DNA of 51,093 bases from CAYFHQ01 sp964342805 (GCA_964342805.1 CAYFHQ010000012.1:1-51093), one strand, 5' to 3'. Numbered from the stretch's first letter, positions 15,260-24,074 are shown. Notes: a model not told the origin generated them from the sequence alone. Numbers and translations: made by a program.

Positions 15260-17671
15260 ATGTTAGCGAAAAAGTACAAGCCCAACCAAGAAGAAGAAAA
15301 ATGGCGTCAAATGTGGAAGGAAACGGGCCTCTACACCTATGATCCAGACCATCCTGGAGACCTCTACGCCATTGACACCCCACCACCGACCGTAAGTGGT
15401 AGCCTCCACATTGGTCATATTTTTTCCTACACCCAGGCGGAAATGATTGCCCGCTACAAACGGTCACGGGGCTACAAGGTATTTTATCCCTTTGGCTTTG
15501 ACGACAACGGCCTGCCCACGGAGCGTCTGGTAGAAAACCAGAGGAAGATCCGGGCCAAGGACCTGCCCAGAAGTGTTTTCCGGGCAGCCTGTGAGGAAAC
15601 GGCCACAAGTTACGAGAAAGAGTTTACGAACCTTTGGGGTCAGTTGGGCTTTTCCTGCGATTGGGACCTGGCCTACCAGACCATCGCCCCCAAGACCCAG
15701 CGCATTTCCCAACGGGCCTTGATCGACCTCATTGACCAGGGAAGGGCCTACCGGGAGGAAAGCCCCGTACTCTACTGCACCCACTGTGAAACCTCCATCG
15801 CCCAGGCAGAACTGGAGTCCAAGGAGGCCGACACCACCTTCAACACCTTGATTTTTACCCTTGAAGGTGGAGACGACCAGAAAATAGAAATCGCCACCAC
15901 CAGGCCGGAACTCCTCCATTCCTGCAAGGCCATTTTTATTCACCCAGACGACCCCCGCTTTGGCCACTTGGCTGGCCAGAAAGCCCGGGTGCCCCTATAT
16001 GACTTCACCGTACCCATTATGACCGACGACCAGGTGGACATGGACAAGGGGACCGGAGCCGTTATGTGCTGTACCTTTGGCGACACTATGGATCTGGAAT
16101 GGTTTAAGACCCATGGGTTTACCTACACCAAGACCATTGACGCCGACGGCATGATCGCCCAGAATGTTGCCTTTATTGGGGGCCAGCATGTAAAGAAGGC
16201 CCGAAAAACCATGATTGGCCTTTTACAAGATGCGGGTTTGCTGACAACTTCCCAGGCCATTACCCATGCCCTTTCCGTACATGAACGGTGTGGGCAGGAA
16301 ATTGAGATTTTGCCCTCCAAACAGTGGTATATTGACCTTTTGTCTGAAAAGGACAAACTCCTGGCCCTGGCTGACGAGATCAATTGGTATCCTAGCCAGA
16401 TGAAAAACCGCTACACCACCTGGGTAGACAACCTCAAGTGGAACTGGTGCATTAGCCGCCAGCGCTACTTTGGCGTTCCCTTTCCCCTTTGGTATTGCCA
16501 GGATTGTGGGGCTATCAAAATAGCAGAGGACCATGAACTCCCCATCAATCCCCTGGAAAGGAACCCATCCAGTCCTTGTTCCTGTGGAAGCACTCAGTTT
16601 ACACCGGAGTCTGCGATACTGGACACCTGGGCCACGTCTTCCATAACCCCCTTGATCAATAGCCACTGGGGAGAAGAGGACGACTGTACGGAGGACTTAC
16701 TCCCCATGGCCATTCGGACCCAGGCCCATGAAATTATTCGGACTTGGGCCTTTTACACAATTGCCCGGACCTACTTCCATTTGGGCAAGCTGCCATGGAA
16801 GGACATCATGATCTGTGGTTTTGTACTGGCCCGTAAGGGGGAAAAGATCAGCAAGTCCAAGAAAAATGCCAAGGAGGAGCCCTCCCAACTGGTGGCCATC
16901 CACTCAGCGGACAGCCTCCGCTACTGGGCCGCTTCAGCCAAATTGGGAACGGACACCACCTTTGCAGAAGAAGACTTAAAAATTTCCAAACGCTTTTTGA
17001 CCAAGTTGTGGAATGCCGCCAAGTTTTCTATTATGCACTTGACCGATTTTGATCCAAGTGCCCCTAGACCCGACCTCCTCCCCCAAGACCAGTGGCTCCT
17101 GGCCCGCTTGGAGGAGACCAAGGCTCAAGTTGCCAAGCACATGGACCAGTATGAAGTAGGTCTGGGCCGGACAGCCCTGGACGAGTTTTTCTGGAAGGAC
17201 TATTGCGACCACCACTTGGAATTGGTTAAGGACCGCTTGTACAAGCCCGACCTCCATGGCCATGCTCAACGCCTGTCTGGCCAGTACGCCCTCTACCACG
17301 GCCTCCTGGACCTGCTCAAACTTTACGGGCCCTTTATTCCATTTATTACGGAGACCCTATACCAGGCCTTCTATCGTCCTTATGTAGGTCAAGACTCCAT
17401 CCACCGCTTGACCTGGGACACCGGTGGGAAAAGCGACCAAGGATTGGGGGACTTTGGCTTGGCGCTCAAGCGCATCTTGAGCCAGGCTAGGCGGATGAAA
17501 ACGGAGAACGCCTTGTCATTGAAAGACCCCTTGTCAGCTATGGCTATCCAGGCACCGGCCCAGTGGCTCCCTAGGCTGGAAGCTGCCCGGAGTGACCTGG
17601 CTGCGGCCACCCATTGTCAGGCGATTCACCTTGAGGAGGGTCCAAGTTTTCATGTGGACCTGACCTTGTAA
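15260..17671 (+). CDS. valS: valine--tRNA ligase
   Basis: 803 residues, class I aminoacyl-tRNA synthetase. The HIGH motif is at residues 50-53 inside PPPTVSGSLHIGHIFSYTQA, and the KMSKS motif appears as KISKS near residue 530. An inserted CP1 editing domain lies between them, with Zn-binding Cys pairs (YCTHCE about 175; CQDCG and CSCG in the 410-440 region). The anticodon-binding domain fills the C-terminal 200 residues. The FGFDDNGLPTERLVE signature places it with the shorter ValS type (about 800 residues, no long C-terminal coiled coil) seen in archaea, alphaproteobacteria and some Firmicutes. The ATG at 15260 follows AAGGAGTG. Controlled by the valine T-box upstream; a strong terminator follows. 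Confidence 0.96.
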   Translation: MLAKKYKPNQEEEKWRQMWKETGLYTYDPDHPGDLYAIDTPPPTVSGSLHIGHIFSYTQAEMIARYKRSRGYKVFYPFGFDDNGLPTERLVENQRKIRAKDLPRSVFRAACEETATSYEKEFTNLWGQLGFSCDWDLAYQTIAPKTQRISQRALIDLIDQGRAYREESPVLYCTHCETSIAQAELESKEADTTFNTLIFTLEGGDDQKIEIATTRPELLHSCKAIFIHPDDPRFGHLAGQKARVPLYDFTVPIMTDDQVDMDKGTGAVMCCTFGDTMDLEWFKTHGFTYTKTIDADGMIAQNVAFIGGQHVKKARKTMIGLLQDAGLLTTSQAITHALSVHERCGQEIEILPSKQWYIDLLSEKDKLLALADEINWYPSQMKNRYTTWVDNLKWNWCISRQRYFGVPFPLWYCQDCGAIKIAEDHELPINPLERNPSSPCSCGSTQFTPESAILDTWATSSITPLINSHWGEEDDCTEDLLPMAIRTQAHEIIRTWAFYTIARTYFHLGKLPWKDIMICGFVLARKGEKISKSKKNAKEEPSQLVAIHSADSLRYWAASAKLGTDTTFAEEDLKISKRFLTKLWNAAKFSIMHLTDFDPSAPRPDLLPQDQWLLARLEETKAQVAKHMDQYEVGLGRTALDEFFWKDYCDHHLELVKDRLYKPDLHGHAQRLSGQYALYHGLLDLLKLYGPFIPFITETLYQAFYRPYVGQDSIHRLTWDTGGKSDQGLGDFGLALKRILSQARRMKTENALSLKDPLSAMAIQAPAQWLPRLEAARSDLAAATHCQAIHLEEGPSFHVDLTL

Positions 17672-17673
17672 AA

Positions 17674-17717
17674 AAAGTCGCCACCCCAAAAGATGAAGGG
17701 GGTGGCGACTTTATTTT
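17674..17717 (+). terminator. intrinsic terminator after valS
   Basis: AAAGTCGCCACCCC pairs with GGGGTGGCGACTTT over an 11-base loop, followed by ATTTTA. Confidence 0.9.
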
Positions 17718-17719
17718 AG

Positions 17720-17911
17720 TCTGCTTCTGAATCTTATTTGTCTTTGAACAGGAGCTGTAAGCGAGGATCTTCCTTTTCCTATGGCAAGTTTGCCCAGATT
17801 AAAGACTGTGCAGGATATGTTATTGAACTCTGCCAACTCTTCCCTGAAGCCTACGAAAAAATGGTTCGAGAGGAAATGGAAGCTTACGATAAAGAGCTGG
17901 CTCAAGAATAA
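17720..17911 (+). pseudogene. possible gene remnant (C-terminal fragment)
   Basis: A 64-codon open frame ends in TAA at 17909-17911. Its last 42 codons read like real protein (GKFAQIKDCAGYVIELCQLF then PEAYEKMVREEMEAYDKELA), but there is no ATG, no ribosome binding site, and only TTG codons near the 5' end. It starts directly after the valS terminator. This looks like the tail of a small protein whose front has been lost. The family is not recognised and chance coding cannot be excluded. Confidence 0.35.
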
Positions 17912-17965
17912 CTGGTTACTACAATGAGTAAACACCAAAAGATAACCTCTCACCTAAAACTCAAA

Positions 17966-18005
17966 TCGCCCCAAGCACTTGCCTTGTGCTTGGGGCGAAG
18001 GTTTT
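17966..18005. terminator. intrinsic terminator between convergent units
   Basis: CGCCCCAAGCAC and GTGCTTGGGGCG form a 12-bp stem with a 7-base loop. The upper strand continues AAGGTTTTTTT; it lies right after the stop of the leftward oxidoreductase gene. Confidence 0.75.
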
Positions 18006-18006
18006 T

Positions 18007-18531
18007 TTATTCAACTGCATTCAGTCCAACGTCCAAAAATTCCCTATACCGGGTCAGATCTTTTAGGTCAGGCCCCTCTCCGGAGCACCCATAAAAGACC
18101 AGTTCCCCGCTGTAGGTCATTTCTGACAGGGTTGCCAGGACTTTGAGGGGGGTCAGCATGTCCGACACGGCGTATCCGTTATAACCACCGGCTTGGTAGG
18201 TTTCTTCACCGCCACCTGTGGTGGTAATGACATAGAGTCTTTTGCCATTGAGGGCGCTCTTGCCTTCAAAGCCAAAGGCCCAGCCATGGATAAAGAGTTC
18301 GTCAATAAATCGCTTAAAGTTATGGGGTAGCCCATACCAGTGGAAGGGAAACTGTAAATAGATATCGGTCGCTTCTTCCATTCGTTTTCTGGCCACAGCC
18401 AACTCTGCAGACGTCCGGTAGTGGTCCACATTGAGGACCTCAATCCCGCTGTGTTTCAGCTGGTCCAAATAGGCTCTATGGTAAAGGGACTCCTCAAATG
18501 TCGGATGTCCAAAAATGATCAGTTTACTCAT
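18007..18531 (-). CDS. NAD(P)H-dependent flavodoxin-fold oxidoreductase (KefF/MdaB type)
   Basis: 174 residues with the flavodoxin-like quinone reductase fold: N-terminal strand KLIIFGHPTFEES, the QFPFHWYGLPHNFKRFID segment that contacts the flavin, and the TTTGGGEETYQAGGYNG loop. Relatives are FMN/FAD-dependent quinone or general oxidoreductases that act in the cytoplasm. The ATG at 18531 is chosen because AAAGGAGGA lies 6-7 bases upstream. It is a single gene divergent from the ABC-F leader; both promoters must lie in 18532-18650. The physiological substrate cannot be read from the sequence. Confidence 0.88.
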   Translation of the reverse strand: MSKLIIFGHPTFEESLYHRAYLDQLKHSGIEVLNVDHYRTSAELAVARKRMEEATDIYLQFPFHWYGLPHNFKRFIDELFIHGWAFGFEGKSALNGKRLYVITTTGGGEETYQAGGYNGYAVSDMLTPLKVLATLSEMTYSGELVFYGCSGEGPDLKDLTRYREFLDVGLNAVE

Positions 18532-18617
18532 TGTATCCTCCTTTAATGGTGTTTGACTCTTACCCCAAACCAGAAAAGAATCACATTGCAGGGCCATTAC
18601 AAAAACAGATAGCGCCC

Positions 18618-18646
18618 TTGACTTCCCCTCTAATCCATCATATGAT
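18618..18646 (+). promoter_or_regulatory. sigma-70-type promoter of the ABC-F leader RNA
   Basis: TTGACT (18618-18623), 17-base spacer, TATGAT (18641-18646). The layout matches the valS promoter. The predicted start is near 18653, about 520 bases before the ABC-F start codon. Confidence 0.8.
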
Positions 18647-18692
18647 ACTTACGTAAAAATAATTTTAACGACTGTGCTGAGGAAGGTGCATC

Positions 18693-18752
18693 ATGAAGCG
18701 ATTTGCTGATAACGCACCAGCCGCAGGCACTGCAGTTGGCTTCGGGTGTTAA
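18693..18752 (+). CDS. possible 19-residue leader peptide
   Basis: ATG at 18693 preceded by GAGGAAGG at 6 bases, reading MKRFADNAPAAGTAVGFGC then TAA. It begins about 40 bases after the predicted transcript start and its start codon lies in the loop of the GGTGC/GCACC hairpin, so ribosomes on it would change the downstream folding. Leader peptides of this size control several antibiotic-resistance ABC-F genes by ribosome stalling. That role here is inference. It is short enough to be chance. Confidence 0.45.
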   Translation: MKRFADNAPAAGTAVGFGC

Positions 18753-19004
18753 GAAAAATCTTAAACCTATCGGTGAAATTTTGTCCGGAGCTAATATAGC
18801 AGTAGCCGAAGCTGGATGACATGAAAGACAAGCTAACTAGAATGGACGACCCTTGCTTATACGCATGGGTGTTTTGATATTCCATTCGTCTTTCCAGTGT
18901 GGCACAGAACCCCGGGTTCTATGCTTCTTTCCCCTGTCCTTCTGCTTCCCACACACAGTCGGTCTCTACCTTTTAACAGGTGGGGTCTCTTGGTGTAAGT
19001 TACT

Positions 19005-19036
19005 GGCTCCGTGACATGTGTCTCGGAGTCTTTTTT
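19005..19036 (+). terminator. intrinsic terminator in the ABC-F leader
   Basis: GGCTCCG-T-GACA-TG-TGTC-T-CGGAGTC hairpin followed by six T. It lies 136 bases before the ABC-F start. I see no strong promoter after it, so read-through is probably needed for expression. Confidence 0.8.
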
Positions 19037-19171
19037 GTGCCTGCACTCCTCCCACGTAAGAATAAATGGTGTCCTGACCCCAGGTCTGGATTTTCGAGCC
19101 ACCTGTTGCGAAGCCCTCTATTGGCGTCGGTCAATACCCTAGACAAACGACCACATAGAATGGAGAACACA

Positions 19172-21088
19172 ATGAGTTTACTAAGCTTTCAAGGGATTAC
19201 AAAAGAATATAGAAATAAAAACGTGCTGGCCGGAGTCAGCCTCAACATAGAAGCAAGAGAACGGGTGGCCCTCATTGGTGACAATGGGTCCGGCAAGACC
19301 ACCCTCCTGCGGATCGCCATGGGAAGAGTCACGCCTGACCTGGGGCGGGTAACCCTGGCCAAGGGGATTAAGGTCGGCTACCTGTCCCAGAACAGCGATG
19401 AAATGATCAGCGGTGAGCGAACGGCCCTTTTTTACGAAAAAGTCCACCACCTGGAACTGCGGATGCGGTCCATAGAAAAACAACTGGAGGACCAAGTTGA
19501 CGACTATGGCCAGGCCTCCTATGACAAGTTGACAGACCAGTATGCCCGGGTCATGGCAGAGTATGAAGCCATCGATGGTTATACCCTCCATGCCGAGATG
19601 AAAAAGATCCTCCTGGGTCTAGGGCTGAAGCAAGAAGCCCTGTCCATTCCCCTCAAGCAATTGAGTGGAGGGGAAAAAATGCGGGTGGCCCTGGCCCGGA
19701 TTCTACTGGAGAGTCCTGACCTATTGGTTCTTGATGAACCCACCAACCACCTGGATATTCTGGCCATTGAATGGCTGGAAAACTACTTGATCAAGTATAC
19801 GGGTGGGGTTTTGATTGTTTCCCACGACCGCTACTTCCTAGACCGGGTAACCACCCGGATTGCAGAGTTGTCCCATGGAACCCTGGTGGAAAAACGGTGT
19901 ACCTATACGGAGTTTATTCGCCAAAAGGAAATTCAGCGGGAATTTTTCTTAAAAGAGCAGAAAAACCTGCGGATTCAACTGCGGGACCAGGAAGAACTGG
20001 TCCGCAACCTCCGCCGCCAGCGGAAGTCCAAGCAGGCGGACAGTCGGGCCCACGAAGTGGACCGACTAAAGGCACAAATTGCTGACAACCAAACCCGGGT
20101 CAAGGCTGCCGGCCACCTGCAAAAGAAGAATGGTCCCGGTATTCGTATACAGGCCCACGGCCATGTCAGCAAGGAAGTGGCCTGGGCCAAGAACCTGTCC
20201 AAGTCCTTTGGAGACGTCCCCCTCTTCACAGACGTCAACTTCCATATTGCCGGTGGGGAACGGGTGGCCCTCATTGGACCCAATGGGTGTGGCAAGACCA
20301 CCCTCCTCAATATCCTTCGGGGACTGGACACGGACTTTGACGGGGAAGCCAAGTTGGGTCAATGGATCGACTATGCCTACTTGGGACAAAACGTGGAGTT
20401 TGACGACATGGACCTGACCCTCCTGGAGGAGATCATGGCCGTATCGGGATTTGAGGAAGACCAGGCTCGGGCGCATCTGGCCAAGTTCCAGTTTTATGGG
20501 GACGTGGTCAATTCCAAACTCCAGGTGCTCAGTGGCGGCGAAAAGGTTCGCCTCTATTTGTCGGAAATCATGCTCCGCAACCCCCACTGCCTCATTCTGG
20601 ATGAACCCACCAACCACCTGGACTTGTCGTCTCGGGAGGCCTTGGAATCGGCCATCAACGACTTTCGGGGAACGGTTATAGCGGTTTCCCACGACCGGTA
20701 TTACTTGAATAACTGCGTGGACAAGATCATTGCCCTGTCTCCCAAGGGGAGCCGGGTCCTCCTGGGGAACTACGACACCTACCAGGCCTTGGTCAACAAG
20801 GAAAAACAGGAGGCCAAGGCCCATGAAGAAGACCAAAAACTGGCCCAGGCCAAGCAAGGGCGACCCAAGACCAAGCGGTCCTCGTCCGTAAAAAAGGCCA
20901 AAAACCAGCAAAAGCAGTTGGAGGATATCGAAGCCCAAATCTTGGACAAGGAATATGCCCTGACCCAGTTGGAACGACAGTTGGGAGAGGCCAGCCACGA
21001 GGTGGACTACCATGCCATGGGGGCTTTGACCCAGGAGCTGGACGACTTGTATGCGGAGTATGAGCGGGTTTCGGAGGACGTGCATTAA
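19172..21088 (+). CDS. ABC-F ATPase, YdiF/Uup-like
   Basis: 638 residues, soluble, no membrane segments. Two ABC domains: Walker A GDNGSGKT (about 36) and GPNGCGKT (about 368), signature LSGGEK in both, Walker B LVLDEPTNHLD and LILDEPTNHLD, and H-loops SHDRYF and SHDRYY. A charged interdomain linker (KEIQREFFLKEQKNLRIQLR region) and a C-terminal coiled coil (about 560-638) complete the YdiF/Uup pattern. ABC-F proteins enter the ribosomal E site and relieve stalling; some protect from antibiotics. The C-terminal coiled coil points to a housekeeping type, but the attenuator-like leader suggests inducible expression. The ATG at 19172 follows GGAGAA. Confidence 0.94.
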   Translation: MSLLSFQGITKEYRNKNVLAGVSLNIEARERVALIGDNGSGKTTLLRIAMGRVTPDLGRVTLAKGIKVGYLSQNSDEMISGERTALFYEKVHHLELRMRSIEKQLEDQVDDYGQASYDKLTDQYARVMAEYEAIDGYTLHAEMKKILLGLGLKQEALSIPLKQLSGGEKMRVALARILLESPDLLVLDEPTNHLDILAIEWLENYLIKYTGGVLIVSHDRYFLDRVTTRIAELSHGTLVEKRCTYTEFIRQKEIQREFFLKEQKNLRIQLRDQEELVRNLRRQRKSKQADSRAHEVDRLKAQIADNQTRVKAAGHLQKKNGPGIRIQAHGHVSKEVAWAKNLSKSFGDVPLFTDVNFHIAGGERVALIGPNGCGKTTLLNILRGLDTDFDGEAKLGQWIDYAYLGQNVEFDDMDLTLLEEIMAVSGFEEDQARAHLAKFQFYGDVVNSKLQVLSGGEKVRLYLSEIMLRNPHCLILDEPTNHLDLSSREALESAINDFRGTVIAVSHDRYYLNNCVDKIIALSPKGSRVLLGNYDTYQALVNKEKQEAKAHEEDQKLAQAKQGRPKTKRSSSVKKAKNQQKQLEDIEAQILDKEYALTQLERQLGEASHEVDYHAMGALTQELDDLYAEYERVSEDVH

Positions 21089-21161
21089 TATGCCATTTGA
21101 CGGAGAGGTCCACATCAGATAAGCTTAAAGAGTAATAAAAATTGAGATGTTCATTTATGGA

Positions 21162-21228
21162 CTTTGTATAATCCCGGGGATATGGCCCGGGAGTCTCTAC
21201 CAGGAACCTTAAACTCCTGATTACAAAG
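21162..21228 (+). promoter_or_regulatory. purine riboswitch aptamer, adenine type
   Basis: All elements of the purine aptamer are present: P1 CTTTGTA/TACAAAG, J1/2 TATAATC, P2 CCGGG/CCCGG with loop GATATGG, J2/3 GAGTCTCTACC, P3 AGGA/TCCT with loop ACCTTAAAC, and J3/1 GATTA. The specificity base (position 74 in the B. subtilis xpt numbering) is U at 21221, which selects adenine over guanine. The gene downstream is adenine deaminase, which fits. The TATAAT inside it is part of the aptamer, not a -10 box. Confidence 0.95.
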
Positions 21229-21270
21229 ATCACAACGTGGTTGTGTTCTTTTGTGATCAGGAGTTTTTTT
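21211..21270 (+). terminator. riboswitch expression-platform terminator
   Basis: AAACTCCTGAT (21211-21221, the 3' side of the aptamer) pairs with ATCAGGAGTTT (21256-21266), followed by a run of seven T. Adenine binding holds the first strand in the aptamer, so the terminator cannot form: an ON switch like B. subtilis pbuE. Confidence 0.9.
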
Positions 21271-21329
21271 GCTTCTCCACAAAGGCACAGCAGATGGCTT
21301 ATCCCTTGCGATTCCCAAAGGAGGAGACT

Positions 21330-23078
21330 ATGAAACAAGCACTTCACCAACTGATTTCCTATGCCAACGGCAGCCAGCCTGTTGATTTGGTCCTGAAAAA
21401 TGCCCAGGTGGTCAATGTGTATTCAGGGGAGATCATTCCCGGCAACCTGGCCATAGGAGCTGGTCGTTTTATTGGCATGGGCGACTATGAAGGAACAACT
21501 GTAATTGACCTTCAGGGCCAGTATATTGTGCCTGGCCTGATCGATGGCCACATGCACATTGAGTCCACCATGGTAACCCCCCGGGCCTTTGCCCAGGCTG
21601 CCCTTCCCCATGGCACAACGACAGTGATCAGCGACCCCCACGAAATTGCCAACGTCCGGGGACTGGCAGGCATATCCTATATGCTGGAGGCCAGTGAGGG
21701 GCTTCCTCTGGATGTCTTTGTCATGATGCCCTCCTGCGTCCCGGCGACCCCCTTTGAAAACTCCGGTGCAAGCCTATTGGCAGAAGACTTGGCCCAACTC
21801 ATGGACCATCCCCGCGTCCTGGGTCTGGGTGAGTTTATGAACTATCCTGGAGTTATCCAGGCAGACGAAGACGTTTTGGACAAGCTGGTCCTGGCCAAGG
21901 AAAAGGGCCTCCTCATTGACGGCCATGGCCCTGCCATTGGAGGCAAGGCCCTCAATGCCTATGCCATGGGTGGGATTCTCACCGACCATGAATGTTCCAC
22001 GCCAGAAGAAATGCTGGACCGCCTCCGCCTGGGCATGTACATTGCCATCCGTGAGGGTACTGCTGCCCGGAACCTGGTGGACCTCATGCCAGCTGTCAAT
22101 GGACTTACGGAACGCAGGTGCGTTTTTTGTACCGATGACCGCCACCCGGAGGGGATCTTGTCCCAGGGCCATATTGACAACAATGTCCGCCTGGCGATTG
22201 CTGCTGGTCTTGATCCTGTGGTTGCCATTCGGATGGCAACCTTAAACTCAGCAGAGTGTTATGGCCTAAAGGACCGTGGGGCCATTGCACCGGGTTTACT
22301 GGCTGATTTTTTAGTGGTGGGGGACCTGGAGACCTTTGCCATTTCCTCTGTTTACAAGGCAGGCCAGGCCATCGGACCCGACCACGACCTCTTCACAGCC
22401 AAGCCTGAGGCCATACCCCCAAGCGTCCTCCATACCATGAATGCCCACGACTTCACCCCAGCTGACTTTGCCATCCCCCTAACCTCCGACCTGGTCCATG
22501 TGATCGGCCTGGTGGACCACAGTTTGGTGACAAAAAAAGAAACCCACCGGGTGAAGGTGAGTCCTCAAGGTTTCTATGAAAATGATGGTCAAGACCTGGC
22601 CAAAATCGCGGTCATTGAACGCCACAAAGCAACAGGCAACATGGCCAAGGGCCTGGTGGCCCGTTTTGGTATAGTCGGTGGGGCCATTGCCTCCACTGTG
22701 TCTAACGACTCCCACAACATTGTGGTGGTTGGCGACAACGACCATGACATGTGGCTTGCCGCCAAGGAAGTGGAAGGCACCCAGGGTGGCCTGGCCGTGG
22801 TTTCCGGCGGAAAAGTAATGGGGAGCTTGCCGCTCCCCATCGCAGGACTCATGTCCGACCAAACCATGGAAGTGGTGGACAGGGGCCTGAGCCAACTACT
22901 GGCCCTGGCCTATGACCACCTCCAAGTCAATCGATCCATCGACCCCTTCATGACATTGGGTTTTCTCGCCCTACCGGTGATCCCGGAAATCAAGATTACC
23001 GATTGTGGCTTGTTCGATGTGGAGGCCTTTGACTTTTTGCCCTTGGAAGTGACTCCAGTAACAAAAGCCTCGTCATAA
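21330..23078 (+). CDS. ade: adenine deaminase
   Basis: 582 residues, the normal length of bacterial adenine deaminase (AdeC/YerA-related amidohydrolase). It converts adenine to hypoxanthine and ammonia in purine salvage. Visible are the N-terminal composite domain (VDLVLKNAQVVNVYSGEIIP), the metal motif DGHMHIESTM (D72, H74, H76), TTVISDPHEIANV, GEFMNYPGV, DGHGP, DHE and the FCTDDRHPEGILSQGHID signature near residue 265. The C-terminal domain (VSNDSHNIVVVGDNDHDM) is also intact. ATG at 21330 follows AAAGGAGG. Expression is set by the adenine riboswitch, so adenine induces its own degradation. Confidence 0.96.
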   Translation: MKQALHQLISYANGSQPVDLVLKNAQVVNVYSGEIIPGNLAIGAGRFIGMGDYEGTTVIDLQGQYIVPGLIDGHMHIESTMVTPRAFAQAALPHGTTTVISDPHEIANVRGLAGISYMLEASEGLPLDVFVMMPSCVPATPFENSGASLLAEDLAQLMDHPRVLGLGEFMNYPGVIQADEDVLDKLVLAKEKGLLIDGHGPAIGGKALNAYAMGGILTDHECSTPEEMLDRLRLGMYIAIREGTAARNLVDLMPAVNGLTERRCVFCTDDRHPEGILSQGHIDNNVRLAIAAGLDPVVAIRMATLNSAECYGLKDRGAIAPGLLADFLVVGDLETFAISSVYKAGQAIGPDHDLFTAKPEAIPPSVLHTMNAHDFTPADFAIPLTSDLVHVIGLVDHSLVTKKETHRVKVSPQGFYENDGQDLAKIAVIERHKATGNMAKGLVARFGIVGGAIASTVSNDSHNIVVVGDNDHDMWLAAKEVEGTQGGLAVVSGGKVMGSLPLPIAGLMSDQTMEVVDRGLSQLLALAYDHLQVNRSIDPFMTLGFLALPVIPEIKITDCGLFDVEAFDFLPLEVTPVTKASS

Positions 23079-23175
23079 ATGCGCCTGGGTCCTTCCCCAT
23101 CAGAAACTGATGACTGGCAATATTAGACTTGACTCAATACAAGGTATACTCTCTTACTAGACAAGGCATAATCTC

Positions 23176-24057
23176 TTACCAGGACTTCTTCCAATACTCC
23201 CGATGGGCAATGGTCTCAAAGCCCAGGTTCTGATAAAATTCATTGACACCGCCAAAGCAGTAGGTTGCCCCTTCTTTGGCGGTTTTTTTCATGGCTTCTA
23301 CCAGGGTGGCTGCCGCCAGCCCCTTTCTTCTGTGGTCCGGAACGGTGGCCAGGGGTTCCAGGTAGGCGTAGCCATGTCGCTGATTCATCCACATGCCCGC
23401 ATAGGTTGCATAGTCCCCATTGCCAGCCCGGGCCACAGTGGTTAAGTCGGGTCTAAAGTTGGGTCCTGACTGCATGATCAGGCGACTGTCTGGCTCGTCT
23501 TTAGGCTCCCCTTGGTGGTTGAAACCCTTGTAAAGACAGGCATGGATTTTAGATGGGTCATTCTCTTCTTCAAGGCTGATCAGGTCATAGCCTTGTGCCA
23601 GGTCCACCTGGAGAAAGCCCTTGGCATAGTTGAAAATGGTAATCCGCTCCATGCGGGCCCGCTCATACCCCCTGGATTTGAGCAGGTGGATCATGTCTGT
23701 TTCCTTGTCCGTGATCCAGACCCCAAGAACCTGCTTCCCTTCAACACTTGCACTCAAGTGGTCTTCCGCATGGTCCAGCATGTCAGGCAAGAGGTGGTTA
23801 TATCCTGCCTTGGCTTCGATACAGGCCTCACCCAAGTCCATTTCATAACAGGCAATGCCTACAAGGTCTCCCGCCTCTTCCCATAGGCCAAACCGGTGGG
23901 TCATGCTATGGTTAAAGATGGGATGGGTATGGGCATACTCAAAAAATGGATGGAGCAGATAGCCATTGAGGGTCTCCAATTCATAGTTGTCGTCCAGGAA
24001 GTCCAGTACCCTTTGGAAGTCTCCCAGTAGTTTGTAGGGTCTCTTCATGATTGTCAT
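23176..24057 (-). CDS. GNAT-family N-acetyltransferase
   Basis: 293 residues. The C-terminal half carries the acetyl-CoA site: YLEPLATVPDHRRKGLAAAT (motif A, Q/RxxGxG/A-like HRRKGLA) followed by YCFGGVNEFYQNLGFETIAH, the usual closing strand. The N-terminal half is a degenerate GNAT-like domain, giving a two-lobed protein of the kind that acetylates small molecules or antibiotics. The ATG at 24057 is chosen for AAAGGAG 7-8 bases upstream. It follows the broken glycosyltransferase gene by 17 bases and probably shared its transcript. Substrate unknown. Confidence 0.88.
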   Translation of the reverse strand: MTIMKRPYKLLGDFQRVLDFLDDNYELETLNGYLLHPFFEYAHTHPIFNHSMTHRFGLWEEAGDLVGIACYEMDLGEACIEAKAGYNHLLPDMLDHAEDHLSASVEGKQVLGVWITDKETDMIHLLKSRGYERARMERITIFNYAKGFLQVDLAQGYDLISLEEENDPSKIHACLYKGFNHQGEPKDEPDSRLIMQSGPNFRPDLTTVARAGNGDYATYAGMWMNQRHGYAYLEPLATVPDHRRKGLAAATLVEAMKKTAKEGATYCFGGVNEFYQNLGFETIAHREYWKKSW

Positions 24058-24074
24058 TTGAATACTCCTTTGTC

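Larger units (their letters stand above)
18653..19036 (+). ncRNA. structured leader RNA (attenuator or independent small RNA) before the ABC-F gene
   Basis: About 385 bases between a strong promoter and an intrinsic terminator, without a long gene. Visible structure: GGTGC(18685)/GCACC(18714) enclosing the start of a short ORF; AGCCGCAG-GCA-CTGC...GGCT (18719-18741); TTAAGA/TCTTAA (18749-18764). GCTTCGG (18739-18745) can alternatively pair with CCGAAGC (18806-18812). A further hairpin is GAATGGA...TTCCATTC (about 18840-18888). Mutually exclusive pairings plus a terminator are what an attenuator looks like. It matches no riboswitch family I recognise, nor tmRNA, 6S, SRP or RNase P RNA. Confidence 0.5.

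Noticed and set aside
18653..19036. tmRNA, 6S, SRP or RNase P RNA
   Set aside because: It has a short ORF and much structure, but none of the conserved sequence blocks of these RNAs.
20066..21115. 349-codon open frame antisense to the ABC-F gene
   Set aside because: Mirror frame of a GC-rich conserved gene; composition is typical of a shadow and no family pattern is seen.
21167..21172. TATAAT as a -10 box before ade
   Set aside because: It is the conserved J1/2 segment of the purine aptamer and lies inside the transcribed leader.
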